A stretch of DNA of 64,000 nt from Lumnitzera littorea (taxonomy: Eukaryota > Streptophyta > Magnoliopsida > Myrtales > Combretaceae): assembly GCA_024138015.1 (NCBI GenBank), contig JAMXBB010000009.1, positions 10,287,661 to 10,351,660 on the forward strand. Direction: 5' to 3'. The notes below the pieces were generated by a model, which made no database searches, had not been told where the DNA came from, and saw nothing but the letters and a program-made list of their open reading frames with translations. Positions 1 through 12,451 of this stretch are shown in pieces. Each line of letters starts with the position of its first letter. Within the stretch, counting starts at the first letter, position 1. A program made the position numbers and the translations under genes.

Positions 1-870
1 ATAATATTATATAACATGATAATCAAATCATTTAATAGTAGGAATCGGATATTATCAATTACTTAATTCAACACTAACAACGGAAATAATAAATAAAATA
101 ATAGTAATAAGATAATACTATATGTATACGGTGCCAAATATGAAATCAAAACGGCTCACGAATTTAAATTGAGATGAGATCACCGAATAGGCACGAACGA
201 GAACCTAACAATAACAACAATACAAAAATTATAATTTTTAAAATAATTAATTAATAACATTTACTGAGTTAATTTAGAACGCGAGAAGCGGAGATAAACT
301 AATCTAACCGTGCGCATAACCCAAAAGAATTTCAAACAAGCTAATATTGAAAATCAAGAATTAGGAATTTGGGTTTGCCGATAGCTTTGGAATTAAGGTG
401 AAACTTGAGAGTTGAGCTAGAAAAGGAAAAGAAATTAAAGGGCGAGAGAAAATGACAAAGTGAGGTTCGATTCGAAATGATTAGGGAAGAAGGAATTTTC
501 TAGGTGAGAGAGAGAGATAGGGAATAGAGACAAGAGAGAGAGAGAGTGGAAGGGGATTGGAGAAGGTGAAGAGAGACAAGAGTAGGGGTGGGGTTCGATT
601 ATGGAAGGTAGTGAAGGAGAGAAGAAAAAAAAAAAATGAAAGGGAGGATGGTAACTAGGGAAATGAATTAAGGGATGGGATCGAAAGTGATTATTAAGGG
701 GAGGGTATAAAGAAAAGAATGCTAAGAGAGAAATTGAAATGATGACTGATAAAGATAATGAGAACCAAGAGAAAGTTACGATTAAGAGGAAGACATTTGC
801 GGCTAGAAGGAAAAATAAGAAATAGGATTTAAGGTAGGATTTTAGGGTAAATTATTCTAAGGCTTTTTAG
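1..870. other. Gene-less, purine-rich AT-rich DNA
   Basis: No coding region can be supported. Bases about 440-760 are strongly purine-biased, with GA runs near 509-546. Read on the minus strand this is a CT-rich, leader-like stretch, comparable in texture to the transcribed part of an LTR in minus orientation. I could not find element ends, so I give no element call. Confidence 0.4.
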
Positions 871-2069
871 AATATAAGGTGGCTCATATAGGAAAGAAAA
901 ATAAGGAAATTATTATAATAAAAACATATATACATTATTTAGGATAATAACTCTTATATAAAAATACCATAATGTAAAATACTAATAAAATCCTTATACC
1001 CTATATGTAAAATAAAATTGATTATACTTAATGTATACATAAAATAAGGATTTTAAAATAATCAAATCGGGACCTTAATTTTTTATTTCTAATAATGCTA
1101 ACTTAAAAGGATTTTATGATTTAATTAAATTACTAGACTAACTAAAGTGTTTCATTAGGTGAAGGCAAATAATAACTCAAAGAATTTTGGAAATGAGTTT
1201 TAAATTAGATCGATATTTAGAGGGTGAATCAAAAGTAAGACTTGTGAATAAAATATAAGAACAAGGTATTCAAAAGCTTAGTCAAATGATAGTTTTCCTA
1301 AAAACTCTATAAGACAAAAGAATTGGAGGGTATCTTAGAGGAAGTGAAGATAAATGTTCTATTGGATACTAATTTAAATGTTTCGTCAGAAGCAAAATTC
1401 GAAGAGAAGTATGGATAAAGGAGGCTCAAAAGCTGAATCAGAGAATGAACTCTTAAGGAACTTGAAGTTAGCTGGGCTTAAAGGATATTCTGCCGATAAA
1501 TCTAAAAGTTGAATAAACTACATAGTTGGTTCAAAAGGTGCCTTAGAGGATATTTGAAGTGAAATATTGAGGATGAGCACTTAAAAGTTGTTTCAGAAGG
1601 TAATTTGTAAAAAATCTTAGGAGGTTATTGAACTTAGAGGATGATTCATAGGAAAATCTTATAAAACTTTAACTTTGATATGGATCGGATGATAATTCAA
1701 AAACTTTCCAGTTTAAGAACTTCTAAGGTGATCTAGCTTAGAAAGTGGTTTAAAGGGTGTTTATTGAAACAATCTTAAATATTTAACAACCTCAAAGACT
1801 AACTTAAAGATCGAATTGGTTGTGAATGTCAATACCCATGTGGTGCAGAGATAGCTTAGAGGCTTTTCTGGTTGAATATGCCGAAGGTGTAATGACTCAA
1901 GATGTGGCTCCAAGGGTGATAAAGGTAAAATATACTTATAGTATTGTATTAAACTTTCAATACTTAATGCATACTATAGTAAAATAGTAACTAAATAACT
2001 CAATACGTAAATAGGCACTTAAATTGGTAATATTTCATGCAAAATAAAATACTAAATCGGAGTAAATAT
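871..2069. other. Gene-less AT-rich DNA
   Basis: No open frame of useful length, no RNA gene and no recognisable repeat boundary. It lies directly left of a segment resembling the distal part of the 3-kb LTR family, so it may be more of a diverged LTR, but I cannot show this. Confidence 0.4.
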
Positions 2070-3192
2070 CGAAAGATCTTTAACAAAGACAAGTTAGCAA
2101 TTGTAGTAGCGAGTGATTGGGTTTTGGGTAAGTAGAATCAATACTTCACTGTACTTTGGAGTATTGCTTGAGTATACTTGGAGACATTAGTATGTGCCAT
2201 GTTTATCTTTGTAAGTTATTAGCCTGTATATGTATAACACATGTGTTTAGATATTGCATTACCATTATGAAGTGTTGGACTTTATGTATTGGTTGCCTTA
2301 TGGTATTGCGTTGATTGAATTGTATAAAAATTGATTGATCACCTAAAAAAGGCAAACTAATTCAAACTCAACCTAACTTCTAACCAAACCTACATCATAA
2401 ACCATTAGGGGAAACAACTAGAATTCTTAGACTAAATACGGACCATTCAAATGAGGATAACAGAAATGGTCATTTTGTTACCTTTAGTTAAACTAAGTAA
2501 CGGAAGAAGAGGTCGCGGTACGGTTAGGGACCGTAGTTCGAAGTGAAGTCTCAGGTGGAGCGTGTTTTTCCATTGCACAAGCCCCGATTTGGTTCCAATT
2601 CACAAAGTGCACAGTGTGAAAATTTTCAAAACCTATATTAGAGTAGGTATAATTTCTCTAATCTCATAACGACTAATTAACATTATGCAACGACATTTAC
2701 TTAAACATGCATTGCACTTAATTAACTTTGCTTGAAAACCTTGGTTACTTAACGACTAATATGTGCTATTGTTTTCATTCTATTTATTGAGCAAGTTATC
2801 ACTCACACTGCTCTAGCTGTTTTGTTAATTTCTAGTAGACTCACCAATATTACCTCAAGTCCCAAGAAGATTAGAGAACAAAGTCGGAGAGTGAAACTCA
2901 AGACTAATTAACCATATTCTTAATTATTTGACAAATTTACTGGCTTGTATGGAAATTAATGAGGTCTTTATCTATGACCCTCTAATTTTTAATTATGAGC
3001 GTTGTTATTATACTTTATTAATCTGTGATCTTTTATGAACCCTTTTATTATTTATTTTATTTTCTCAACTTATTTTCCTTTTAAAACTTTTGTAGAAATT
3101 GGGATTTTTCTCCTCTAAAAGATTTGTAAAGTTTAATTTCATGATCATTTGAGCTAAAAGTTTATTTTCCAAAGTTATTTTTAAGTGTTACA
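2070..3192 (+). repeat. Diverged relative of the distal part of the 3-kb LTR family
   Basis: The order of short landmarks matches the last ~1.1 kb of the solo LTRs at 27979-30777 and 40726-43640. There is a GTAAGT-containing stretch, then 'atacttcactgtactttgga' (compare 'atacttcattgtgctttgga' near 29712), then a 'cattaggg' block, an 'aactaagt' block and an 'attgca' block, and finally 'agagtgaa'. Similarity is by eye and patchy. The proposed end at 3192 rests only on a terminal TTACA and could be wrong. It may be a partial LTR of a sister family. Confidence 0.4.
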
Positions 3193-4539
3193 TCACATAT
3201 TATTATTTATTGGACTGAGAATTAGATGTCTCAAAGTGGAGAAGTAGTAAATACCTTATATAAACTATATTTATGTTAATAGCTAAAGTAGCTAGCTTTT
3301 AATTTAAGTTGATTTATATGATAGAATTGTTAAAACTCTGTGTTTTAAGGCATGACAGGGGTTATAATAATGCACATTCAAAAATCAATGTGTTTATACT
3401 TTTAAGTAAAATGTTTGAAATAATGTCTTAGTAGTGAAATGCTAATATTAATTTATTTAGGTACAACTGAAAGTACTAATATTCACAAGTTAGATGCTAG
3501 AAATGTTTTTTTCAAAATATTTTTATAATACTACTAACATATGAATACATTTCATTTTTAGGAAATTAATTAAAAAAACACACATTTTAAGACGACAAAA
3601 GGTTTTCTATAAAATAAACGAGACCTTTAAGAAAAACTTCCACTAAAGATGTGGCAAGGCAACCTAGCATTAAGGTGATTTAGTAATCACGAGTTTTTCT
3701 ATTATCTAATCATCTTTTCGGCACATCATTTGGGGCATTGTTTTTGTAACCATACATTAGTATTAAGGGGATTTAGTAATCACGAGTCTTTGTGTTTTCT
3801 AATTATCTTTTCGGCACATCATTCTAGAGTTTTTTACAAATACGAAACCCTTTTGCGAAAAAAATTATAAAAAAGAGTCCTGAAAAGATAATATGATTTC
3901 GTACGTACCTTAAAACAAGTCGCAGCAACCTTGAGCTAGTTTTAAATATTAAATCTATTTTCATTAAAGTAATTATCATTTTTCCTTTTAAACAACATTG
4001 AGTCAAAACCAGTCTAATTAATTGAGTCAAATTTAAATTTGTTGACTGACACTTTGAGATAAGCTTAATTTATGTTTAAAAAAAAATTGAAAATCAGTTA
4101 ACGTACAGTGCCTCTGCCTCCATCTTTAAAACTAGAAAAAAATGAAGCAAAAAGTGGAATCAGTCATTAAAAAAAAATAAAAAAGATGTAACATCAAGTC
4201 AAGCTGGGTAAACACAATATTTACTTGAGCTCAATATTATTAAATTCCAGTTCCAGCGCCAAAATGGAGCTCAAAACTATGGAAATGAGCTCCCAATAAA
4301 CTTTTGTCCAATAAAACCATGAGGAAACTTAAACAATGCAAAAAGTCCTAATTAATTAAAAAAAAGAAAAGAAAAGAAAAGAAAAAGAGTATATTTATTT
4401 ATACTATAGTTCTTGATTAATATTTTTAAAAACTTTCTATTTTGAGAATACTCCACATATAAGGGACTTTGTTAATATTCTTTTAAATTTTTTTTCCTTC
4501 TTAAGGTAAATAACAGAGTAAGAAATCCAAAAAAAAAAA
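3193..4539. other. Intergenic, gene-less
   Basis: AT-rich DNA without supported genes. It contains a 93-bp direct repeat (separate entry), a (GAAAA)n-like run near 4364-4388 and poly-A/T runs. Short open frames here have no recognisable domain and no coding-like composition. Confidence 0.5.
3664..3832. repeat. Tandem direct repeat, ~93-bp period, two copies
   Basis: The phrase 'gatttagtaatcacgagt' occurs near 3677 and again about 93 bp later. Both copies are followed by the same T-rich stretch and 'cttttcggcacatcatt'. The second copy is shorter at its right end. No known element was recognised. Confidence 0.7.
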
Positions 4540-4660
4540 AAAAATAGAAGAAGAAGAGAAAAAAGAACAGGGACAGAATTTGAAGACCTTAAGGTATGCG
4601 ATGGAGCGGCTACGAAGAGAAGGACCGAACTCAGTGTCAATGAGGATGCCTTTCCAATTC
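4540..4660 (-). pseudogene. Exon fragment of a telobox-type Myb gene (pseudo-exon)
   Basis: This is a second, broken copy of the first-exon end of the Myb gene at 9409-12412. On the minus strand it encodes a stretch like NWKGILIDTEFGPSLRSRS ending in LK, aligning with GKWKDILNDPKFGPSFLNRS ending in DLK. The bases just beyond the splice donor are also similar (compare 4571-4590 with 12241-12262), so intron sequence was copied too. The N-terminal half of the Myb domain, a start codon and any later exon are missing, and the bases at the donor have changed. It looks like a remnant of a duplication of the intact gene, about 7.7 kb away. Expression is not expected. Confidence 0.7.
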
Positions 4661-7600
4661 ATAAACATTTTTAATCCTTTTCTTCTGTTTGAGTACTTTA
4701 TTTGTTTTACTTTGTTCGATTATAAAATCAATTATAAAGTGTCTCTTCAATTAAGGATCCCTTGAATAATTCAGATAATATAGATTTTTCTAATTCAAAA
4801 TAGATATCATAGAATTGATACTGCTCCTTTCTAATATATAAACACAGGTAAGAATTGGCTCATTAATTATAACATGATATCGATCTCATTTCATAATTTA
4901 AAAAAATAAAATAAAATTATCGTGTTTATATGTGAATTTTTAGAAAAAATAAATATCAATCAATCATAATGTGCCTAGTGTTATTCTAATAATAGATAAA
5001 TCCATGTTTTTGAATTTAATGGTATCGTTGATAAATGTGAAGAAATACTCCTTTTAGCTGTTTTGAACAATGTTGTTGGTCTTGATTTAAATAGTCGATC
5101 CACATATATGGAGCGTCGAGGATCAAAGAGAGGAATGAGGTTCAACTAGTAATTAAATCGAAGTTGGATTAGTTAAAGTCTAAACCATACTCATGACAAC
5201 ATATATGAAGTTTTGGGTTTAAGTTACACTATAGATATTTTTTGGATACTTATATGGTATAAACTATTTTTCACTTGATGCATAAATTGTATAGAGTGGT
5301 TTATCTATTCAGAGACACTTAGTTATAATACTATCGTACTTCTAAATCATAAGAAAAAAAAATAGAAAAGTTGAATCAAGTTGAATTATAAAAGCCAACT
5401 CGAGTTTAATGATATTGTTTTTAAATAGTGGTGTGAAAGGGGGCGAGTAACTCAAATTGATAGGTAACACAATTACTTTCCCTTCTAAATGGATCTTTGA
5501 AAGGAAAAAAATGTTTCCCGTTATAGGGTGTGGTAATTTATTACAATCTAACCTATGCCGTGTTAGTATAAGAGTCTCATCAAGCTCAGGTTTGATAAAT
5601 CTTAGCATCGGTAAAAATTATTAATAAATATAATCTTTGTGGATCACTTTTACAATTGGCCGCTATCCTTATCGTAAATCATTTTTACTGCTAAAAATCA
5701 CTGAATATAATCTCGTTTGATCATTATGATGATATTTGACATCTATATGGTATAAATTACGATTAATTTTACAAATGCTATCTAAATTTTATTAAATATG
5801 CAATTTACTATCTCTACATTGAAAAATTTAACAGTATATGTTAAGTTTGTTTACTATGTGTATATAAAAATAAATTAAGTATTAACTCATAGCCGTTAGA
5901 ACTTACTTTTTGAAATAAATCACATATTGATGATTTAAAAATAAATCAGGTATCAATCCATATCTGTTAAAGTAACCCACTTTGCCCTGACCCTCAAAAA
6001 GTTGGCAAGTCCCTGGACAACCATTTAATGTAGGACGTGCAACTCTTTAGTGGTAATACTAGCTACTTCCTAATATTAGGGTAATTAGTTCAAATCTTGA
6101 TTTATCTTTATATTTATATCGATAAACGAATTTAATTGAGTTGGTTTATATGGTAAAATTGATTACGAAAACTTTAATTAGATAGTAAATTGATTTTTTT
6201 TAAATATAAAATAATAAATTATATATTTTAAGAAAGTTTAACACCATTTTCAATATTAACCCTCTAAATCATTGAAAATAATCATCTCAAAACATTTTTC
6301 ACAAAATAGATACACCAATAGTTTTTAAAGTTAAAATGTATAAGCAAACTCAATTTGAGGCGTGCATTCATATATTGTACTCAAGCTCAAAATCAAATTG
6401 AACAGAGTAAATATTAAGTGAAAAACGGACAAATTTGAAGTTATGAATTCGGGCGACTTTCAAGAAAGTGATCTGACGATTCCTGTTTTCTCAAATCAAA
6501 ACGGAAAAGTAGTACGAGGCTCGGAGACTGTACACTACACTAACTGCATGTTAAGCAGCGTCAGATGATCAACCAATTGCTGGGCCCCGCATGGCTCATA
6601 GAATCAAACCAGATCATATGGCATCTCTAGGGTACAAACGTTAGGATAAATGTAAAATCGAACGAAAGGAGCCCCATTCTAACTTTTTATGAAATGAAAT
6701 CTCTCACTCATTCTCCGAGTACCTGGGAACATCAATTCAATTTCGGAAAAGTATTAAAATATTGGAATTACTAAAAAAAAACTACCCGAACTATCACGTT
6801 GTTACTTCTTCTAGTCATTGTGTATAATTAGAGCCGGGCAATGTACGTTTCCGCTCGTGGCTCGATAGTCATCCGCCACGGCAGGGTAGGGACCCGTAGA
6901 TGACCCGTTTGGATGGGCGCTGAGGCACTTGTGGATCCATTGGGTTTATAAGTTACGTTGATGCGTGGCATCAAGCCAGGAATCCATCAAATGACGTGTT
7001 CCTAACAAATAATACGTCAAGTTAAATTATAGTGAAATTCAAAACACTTCTATTTGGAGGTCTTCTACTAGGAGTAAAAATGAGTTCATTTATTTGTCAG
7101 ATATTTAAATTTGACTCGATTTTTATTTACATTCAACTCGCCAATAGTTGAGTCAAACCTATACCAAATTATTTAAGTAGTTTATTGAATCGAGGTCAAA
7201 CATTATAACATTTGACTTAATTTAGCTTGCAAATCTAATTAAACTTGAATCAAATTTAAATGTTAAGCAAGTTTCAATCAACTTTAAACTTGTTCAATAT
7301 CACATCAAGTTCAACTCAATTTCAAAACTCTAAATTCGATTGATTAAGCTCAAGTTTTGAAATTTCACATTGACCTTGAGTTCTAACATAATATTGTATT
7401 ATCTTAATTGAACCTGTTTGTCACTTTATTCTTTATCATCAAAGGTGAGTCCTTTTTAATGAAGGATCCCTTCTTCTACTTGTTTTATTTTATTTTTTTC
7501 TTTTCTATCCTTACTTTGACTATTGTTAGACAACCCATCCATAATCTCTCCTCTTTGTTGTTGCTTTTGCATGGTGGAGTTCTTTTCTATTATAGATTGT

Positions 7601-9408
7601 TTATTTGGAGGTAATAGTGAAAAAATAAATTAAATACTTGTTTGCATATAAATTGGATTGGAAAATTTTTATTCCCTCTCAAACTAGAAGAGTTCGAGTC
7701 ATGAATAATCATACCCTCAATTAATAAGAAAAGTTACATGATTTTTTTTTCCTTTTTTCTAAAAAAACTAAATAGGGATACATTGGTGCTTTTCGTTATC
7801 ATATTCCAAACTTAATACTACAATTAGTAAAGTAAATGAAGTACTTGAATAAATACTCTCTACAATTAAAAATTTCATGACATAGATATTGGATTGCAAA
7901 TTTTCAGATTATTCCTAGTAATAATCATTTTCAAAGCATAATTTCAATATTCTCTATCTATTTTGTTTCATAAAATAAACGGGTTGTTAAAATTTAATAT
8001 ATAGATACATACATAGATATATTATGTGTTTCCTAAATGAATAGATATCAATGACTAGAATTGTGTAAGTGAGATCTAGCTCGCAGATCGCTCATTTAAC
8101 TCACTTTTAAAACGATTTTGAACCAAGATTTTTTTTTTTCATATAAAAAGCAAGTCAAATACACTCAACTCATTTAATCTGCAGGTCAAAGTAGGTCGAT
8201 TTAGACTAGAATATTTAACCTGTAAATCAGTTTGTTTAACTCGCTTTTTAACTTAGTTAAGATCGAGATTATTTTATCCTTTAAAAAACAAGTCATAATA
8301 AGCCGAACTGAGTTGGCTCAATTTAACCCACTTATATACTTTTATCAATGACCACTTTTTAAGATTTCAAGGATAAAATAGAGATATTCTTAAATGGAAG
8401 AGATCCTTGAAGTGGGGACATGATAATTTAAAAACCCCAATTGTAATAATTAAGAGTAGAGATCATCCATGTGATATATTGCATGTTGTTTAAGTAATTT
8501 TTTCTGTTTATTTGACCTTCCTTTCAAAGGAAAATTACACGTGTTTCGTGTCCATAGAATAAAAATGTTATGAGTTAGATAAAATATTCAATTGAGTAAT
8601 AGAATTGACATCTAGAAAATTGAGGCGCATACTACAATTCAAAGCTAATCTAGATCTAACCAAATCCTGCAAAGTTCCTTACATTCAACACCCTTGATTA
8701 CCCTCTTACTCTTCTCAATATCAGCAAATGATCTTTTAGTGTTGCGTGTGTTTAAAATAAAATAGTTAATTAATTAATTACTAAATTAACTAAATAAAAT
8801 ATGAAACATTTTGTAGGAGAAAACATATTCAAGTTCACATTTGCATTTAACATTGACCATCGATAGTGCCGTTTTCATTGATTTATGAAAGTTTGGTAAT
8901 AGTGTATGATAGTTTTCTTTTAATGGGGTGAAAAGGAACGTTAGCAATTTAGTATGATAGAGTATATTACTCGTATGAAATAAATATTATATAATGTTAG
9001 AATACATTTGAAAACCTAAAAAATTGTCTTACATTTTAATACTATAGATAAAAATCATTCTCTAAGAAACCCCAATAATTTTTTTTCTTTCCTTTTTTTT
9101 TTTTTTTCCTTTATCGTCTTGAAGATGGATTAAAATATGATGATACAACGTAAATCAAGGGGAGGGCCAAACCCTACAATGACCACAAAGACTTCTTCAT
9201 GGTTTTACTTTTTCTATTTCTATATATTGAACTTTATGAATTGAAAGAATAATTAGATTTGAAATGGTCATTACTATAGAATTTACGAGAATTACGATAA
9301 TTCATATCCGAGTTAGAGTTCATATAGGACCATAATTAGAAAACCTAACCTTCGAAATCCCCCTCTATTTGCAAGAGAACAAAAGTCGTCCAATCGTACA
9401 AACATCAG
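4661..9408. other. Intergenic, gene-less
   Basis: No gene can be supported over these 4.7 kb. Most is AT-rich with homopolymer runs. Bases 6470-6980 are clearly more GC-rich than their surroundings but have no long open frame. Bases 7077-7400 and 8070-8345 are degenerate stretches of short TTGA/TCAA/CTC-rich words that recur elsewhere in the window. Short open frames are not convincing. Confidence 0.5.
7077..7400. repeat. Dispersed low-complexity 'tcaa/ttga/aactc' repeat
   Basis: This stretch is built from short, partly palindromic words such as 'ttgactcga', 'caagttcaactcaa' and 'ttaaacttgaatcaaa'. Similar stretches occur at about 10410-10720, 24105-24420 and 48060-48330. It is probably a dispersed simple repeat. 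No element ends were seen. Confidence 0.4.
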
Positions 9409-12400
9409 TCAATCAATCACAATAGGGTCATCTGGATTTGAAGGGATAGTCCTAAATCTACAACGCATGATTCTAACACTGCGCCTTACCGTAACCTGCA
9501 CAGCTGCTTGAGCCTTCCTTGCACCACCACGTGGAGATGGCTGGGGCTTTGTGATCTTTACTCGCTTTGCTGGAGCTTTCCTTGGAATACTTTCCTTCTT
9601 CTTCTTCTTCGACTTTTGCCCAGCTGCTGATGAAGGTTGTGGTTGTTCATTCCTAGATCCATAAATTGATATTGCACATCTTTTAATCATATATAACACA
9701 GCATAAACAAACCATATACTACTTTTAATGGCTTTCACCCCCCACCACCACCAACTTAAGGGATTACATAACACCGGTCATTGTGGCCGATCTTCGGCGG
9801 CTTAAAGATTGAGGTTGAATAACTATACGAGTTTAAATATGATTTTTCATAATTTATTTTCTATGACTTTTCAATTATTTTTAATATATTATTTAATTAA
9901 ATTCATTGAATAAATTTTTTTTATTAAATTAGTTATTTCGTACCAGTAGAAAGCCTATATATGTCGTCTCAATAAGACTGGGTATAAGATTGCCAAAATA
10001 CATATCGTATCATTGTAATTTTTCCAAAAAATGAAAAGCATGAAAATTCAACCACATATTCTTATACACACACACAGATGTATTTATATATTTAAACCTT
10101 TATTATAATCATTCAAGATTAATGTTTTATATGTACAACTAACGTGCATGTATAGAAGTCATTTTACAAACCATATACATTTAAGTATAAAAAGATTTTC
10201 TTTTTGACATTAATTGGTGACGGTGGAGGAGCCGATAGAGCCGGCATGCATTTGCAATAAATTAACTTGTCTATTACCCTATAAAGAAAAACTGTCAAAA
10301 ATAGAAAATAATAGAAAATCGATTTTTGAAAAGAGTAAATCATTTTTTTTATTTTTTAATATTTATCTCCCATTAGATTACTATCATTTTCCATTCAAAA
10401 TAAATAGAACAAATCTTATCATGAGTTATTTAAGTTTGATTGATAAGTACTCAAGGATAGCTCAATAACAATTGAGTTAAGCTTTTAAGTTTTATGATAT
10501 TTACTTTAAACTAATTAGCAAATCTAACTTAACTCAAATTGAACTTAAATGTTAGTCAAATTGAAGTTTGAGTTTAGATAATCATATTACTCAAACTTAA
10601 AAAAAAGTATATATGTTGTTAAAATTTTCAAACTTAAAAAGTTTAACCTACAAAAATTTAAACTTATTGAATATTATTTGATTTAAGTTCATTTTAGTAC
10701 TGCTTAGACTCAATTCATTTATGATCCTCATATCCTAGGTTTACTACTTCCAATCCTATGCTACCTTCTTCAATTACTACCTATCACTAAAAAAGCTACT
10801 GCCAACTGGCAGCTATTTTTATTAGTTAAGTGTTAAACTTCAGGGAAAAAAAAATGTACAAAAATTTCAAAAAGTAGTTTTCTCAAGGCAGAGGCCAGCT
10901 ATCAGTAAGAAATGCATACCGAGGAGCTTTTTTGCCATCCCGCGAGCCACTTGAAGGTGCATCGCCTACGGCCTCTGCCGAAGAGGCATCGCTTGTTTGG
11001 GTTGTCGCAGCCGCTGAATCTGGATTGGCAGCTGGCTGTGCAATGGCCGTCTTACTGTCTTTTTCTTTTTTCATCCTCCGCGGTAATTTTAGCTTCACTA
11101 AGTTACGCCATTTATCCTAATAAAGTAATAGGATCATCAAAGTTAAGATTGTATAATATTTACTTTTTGTTCAATTCGATGCTATTGAATTGAAATCAAA
11201 ATTAGATTTTCAACCGATGAATCATCTGTTCCATTAAGCTCAAACTTGTAAATATTGATACAGGGTTTTAATATCGTAACATAATATAAATAAAATATGC
11301 CTAAAAGATCATTTCATCGGTAACCTAAAAATACCCGCTATAAAAGGAGCTTTTTTTACTTTCAAGATGCATTATTAAATGATTATTTTCGTATTTATAA
11401 GAAATTTTATGGTTTTTTCCGTCATCACTTTTAAATTTCTAAAAAATGAAATGCTCATCTTTTATATATTTTTAAAAAAATCAAATGCCGTGTAATATCT
11501 GAAAAAAACGGAGTTGATTTATAAAAACAAAACCTAAATTTTCGCTCATTTTCACTATACATACCTTTATTTTCTTCTGTTTTTTTAATATATATATAAC
11601 CCAAATTTCCACACCGTGGAGAATAGTTACGCTGCCGGAAAAAAAGTACACATGAAACGTGCATGTAAATAAATCAACACTAATTCCACAATGTTGTCAG
11701 ACTGAATTAGAAATTGACCGAACGAGAAAGGATGAGTGAGAAAATGGATCCAAGAGAGATTAACAAAAATATTGAAAGAAATTTCATATTATATATTAAT
11801 AAAACAATTAAATTATCATTTTAGATTTGAAAATGTTTCTCTTGGTCTTACTTATGCATTCACTTGTCAAAAGACGAAAAAACATTTATACATTTTCATC
11901 CAAAACATACCATAAAATATTATAAAAATAAAGTTAAACTAATCGGATCGACATGTATAATCTATCAATTATATTAAAAATTCATTTAAAAAAATATATA
12001 ACTACACTCTCAAAAGGAATAAAGTTTTTTAAGTTAGTCACAGCATTAAATATAAAACCCATTAGGTTATCACTCACTTGTGCCATGGCATACAAAACCC
12101 CAATAATGCAAGCAGCTCCATTAAATAGGATATAAACATAAATTATATGTTGCGGCATCAGCAAAACTCAAACAAAAAGGTTATATGACCCTTTGACATG
12201 GGCTGAGTCTTAGAATAAAGACAGTCACAGAGAGAAAGAAGGACAGAAGTTTAAGAGACCTTAAGGTCGGTGTTGGAGCGGTTAAGGAAAGAAGGACCGA
12301 ACTTGGGATCATTGAGGATGTCTTTCCATTTGCCAAGACCATGTTTGGCTACACCAGAACAAAGCGCTTCTTCTTCTTCCTCCGTCCACGTTCTGCACCC

Positions 12401-12412
12401 TTTTCTCATCAT
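9409..12412 (-). CDS. Single-Myb (telobox/TRB-like) DNA-binding protein, 197 aa
   Basis: Hand-spliced exons: 12260-12412 (51 codons, starting ATG ATG), 10920-11116 and 9409-9652. Phases close exactly (0, then 2), with GT-AG junctions. Residues 5-57 form one Myb/SANT domain with Trp at 9, 29 and 54, spaced as in plant telomere-repeat-binding (TRB/SMH) proteins. The third helix carries the telobox signature DLKDKWRNL, split by an intron at the position I recall for TRB genes. By family knowledge the likely role is nuclear double-stranded telomeric or telo-box DNA binding. The rest is Ala/Ser-rich, then a basic tail (KSKKKKK, RKAPAKRVK) that can serve as a nuclear signal. Typical TRB proteins have a central histone H1/H5 domain and a coiled coil and are near 300 aa. 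I find neither here. A missed exon in the 1.27-kb second intron, or a further 3' exon (possible donors in the last exon), cannot be excluded. Confidence 0.72.
10410..10720. repeat. Dispersed low-complexity 'ctcaa/ttgag' repeat inside intron 2 of the Myb gene
   Basis: Same texture as 7077-7400: repeated 'actcaaattgaac', 'caaattgaagtttgag' and 'tactcaaac' words. It fills part of the long second intron of the Myb gene model. Confidence 0.35.
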
Positions 12413-12413
12413 A

Positions 12414-12451
<38 letters not shown>
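12414..12451. repeat. Compound (CT)n-(TA)n microsatellite just upstream of the Myb start codon
   Basis: About eleven CT units (12414-12435) run straight into about eight TA units (12436-12451). On the gene's strand this lies directly before the ATG, so it is in the 5' leader or core promoter. GA/CT repeats are common in plant 5' leaders. Confidence 0.9.
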
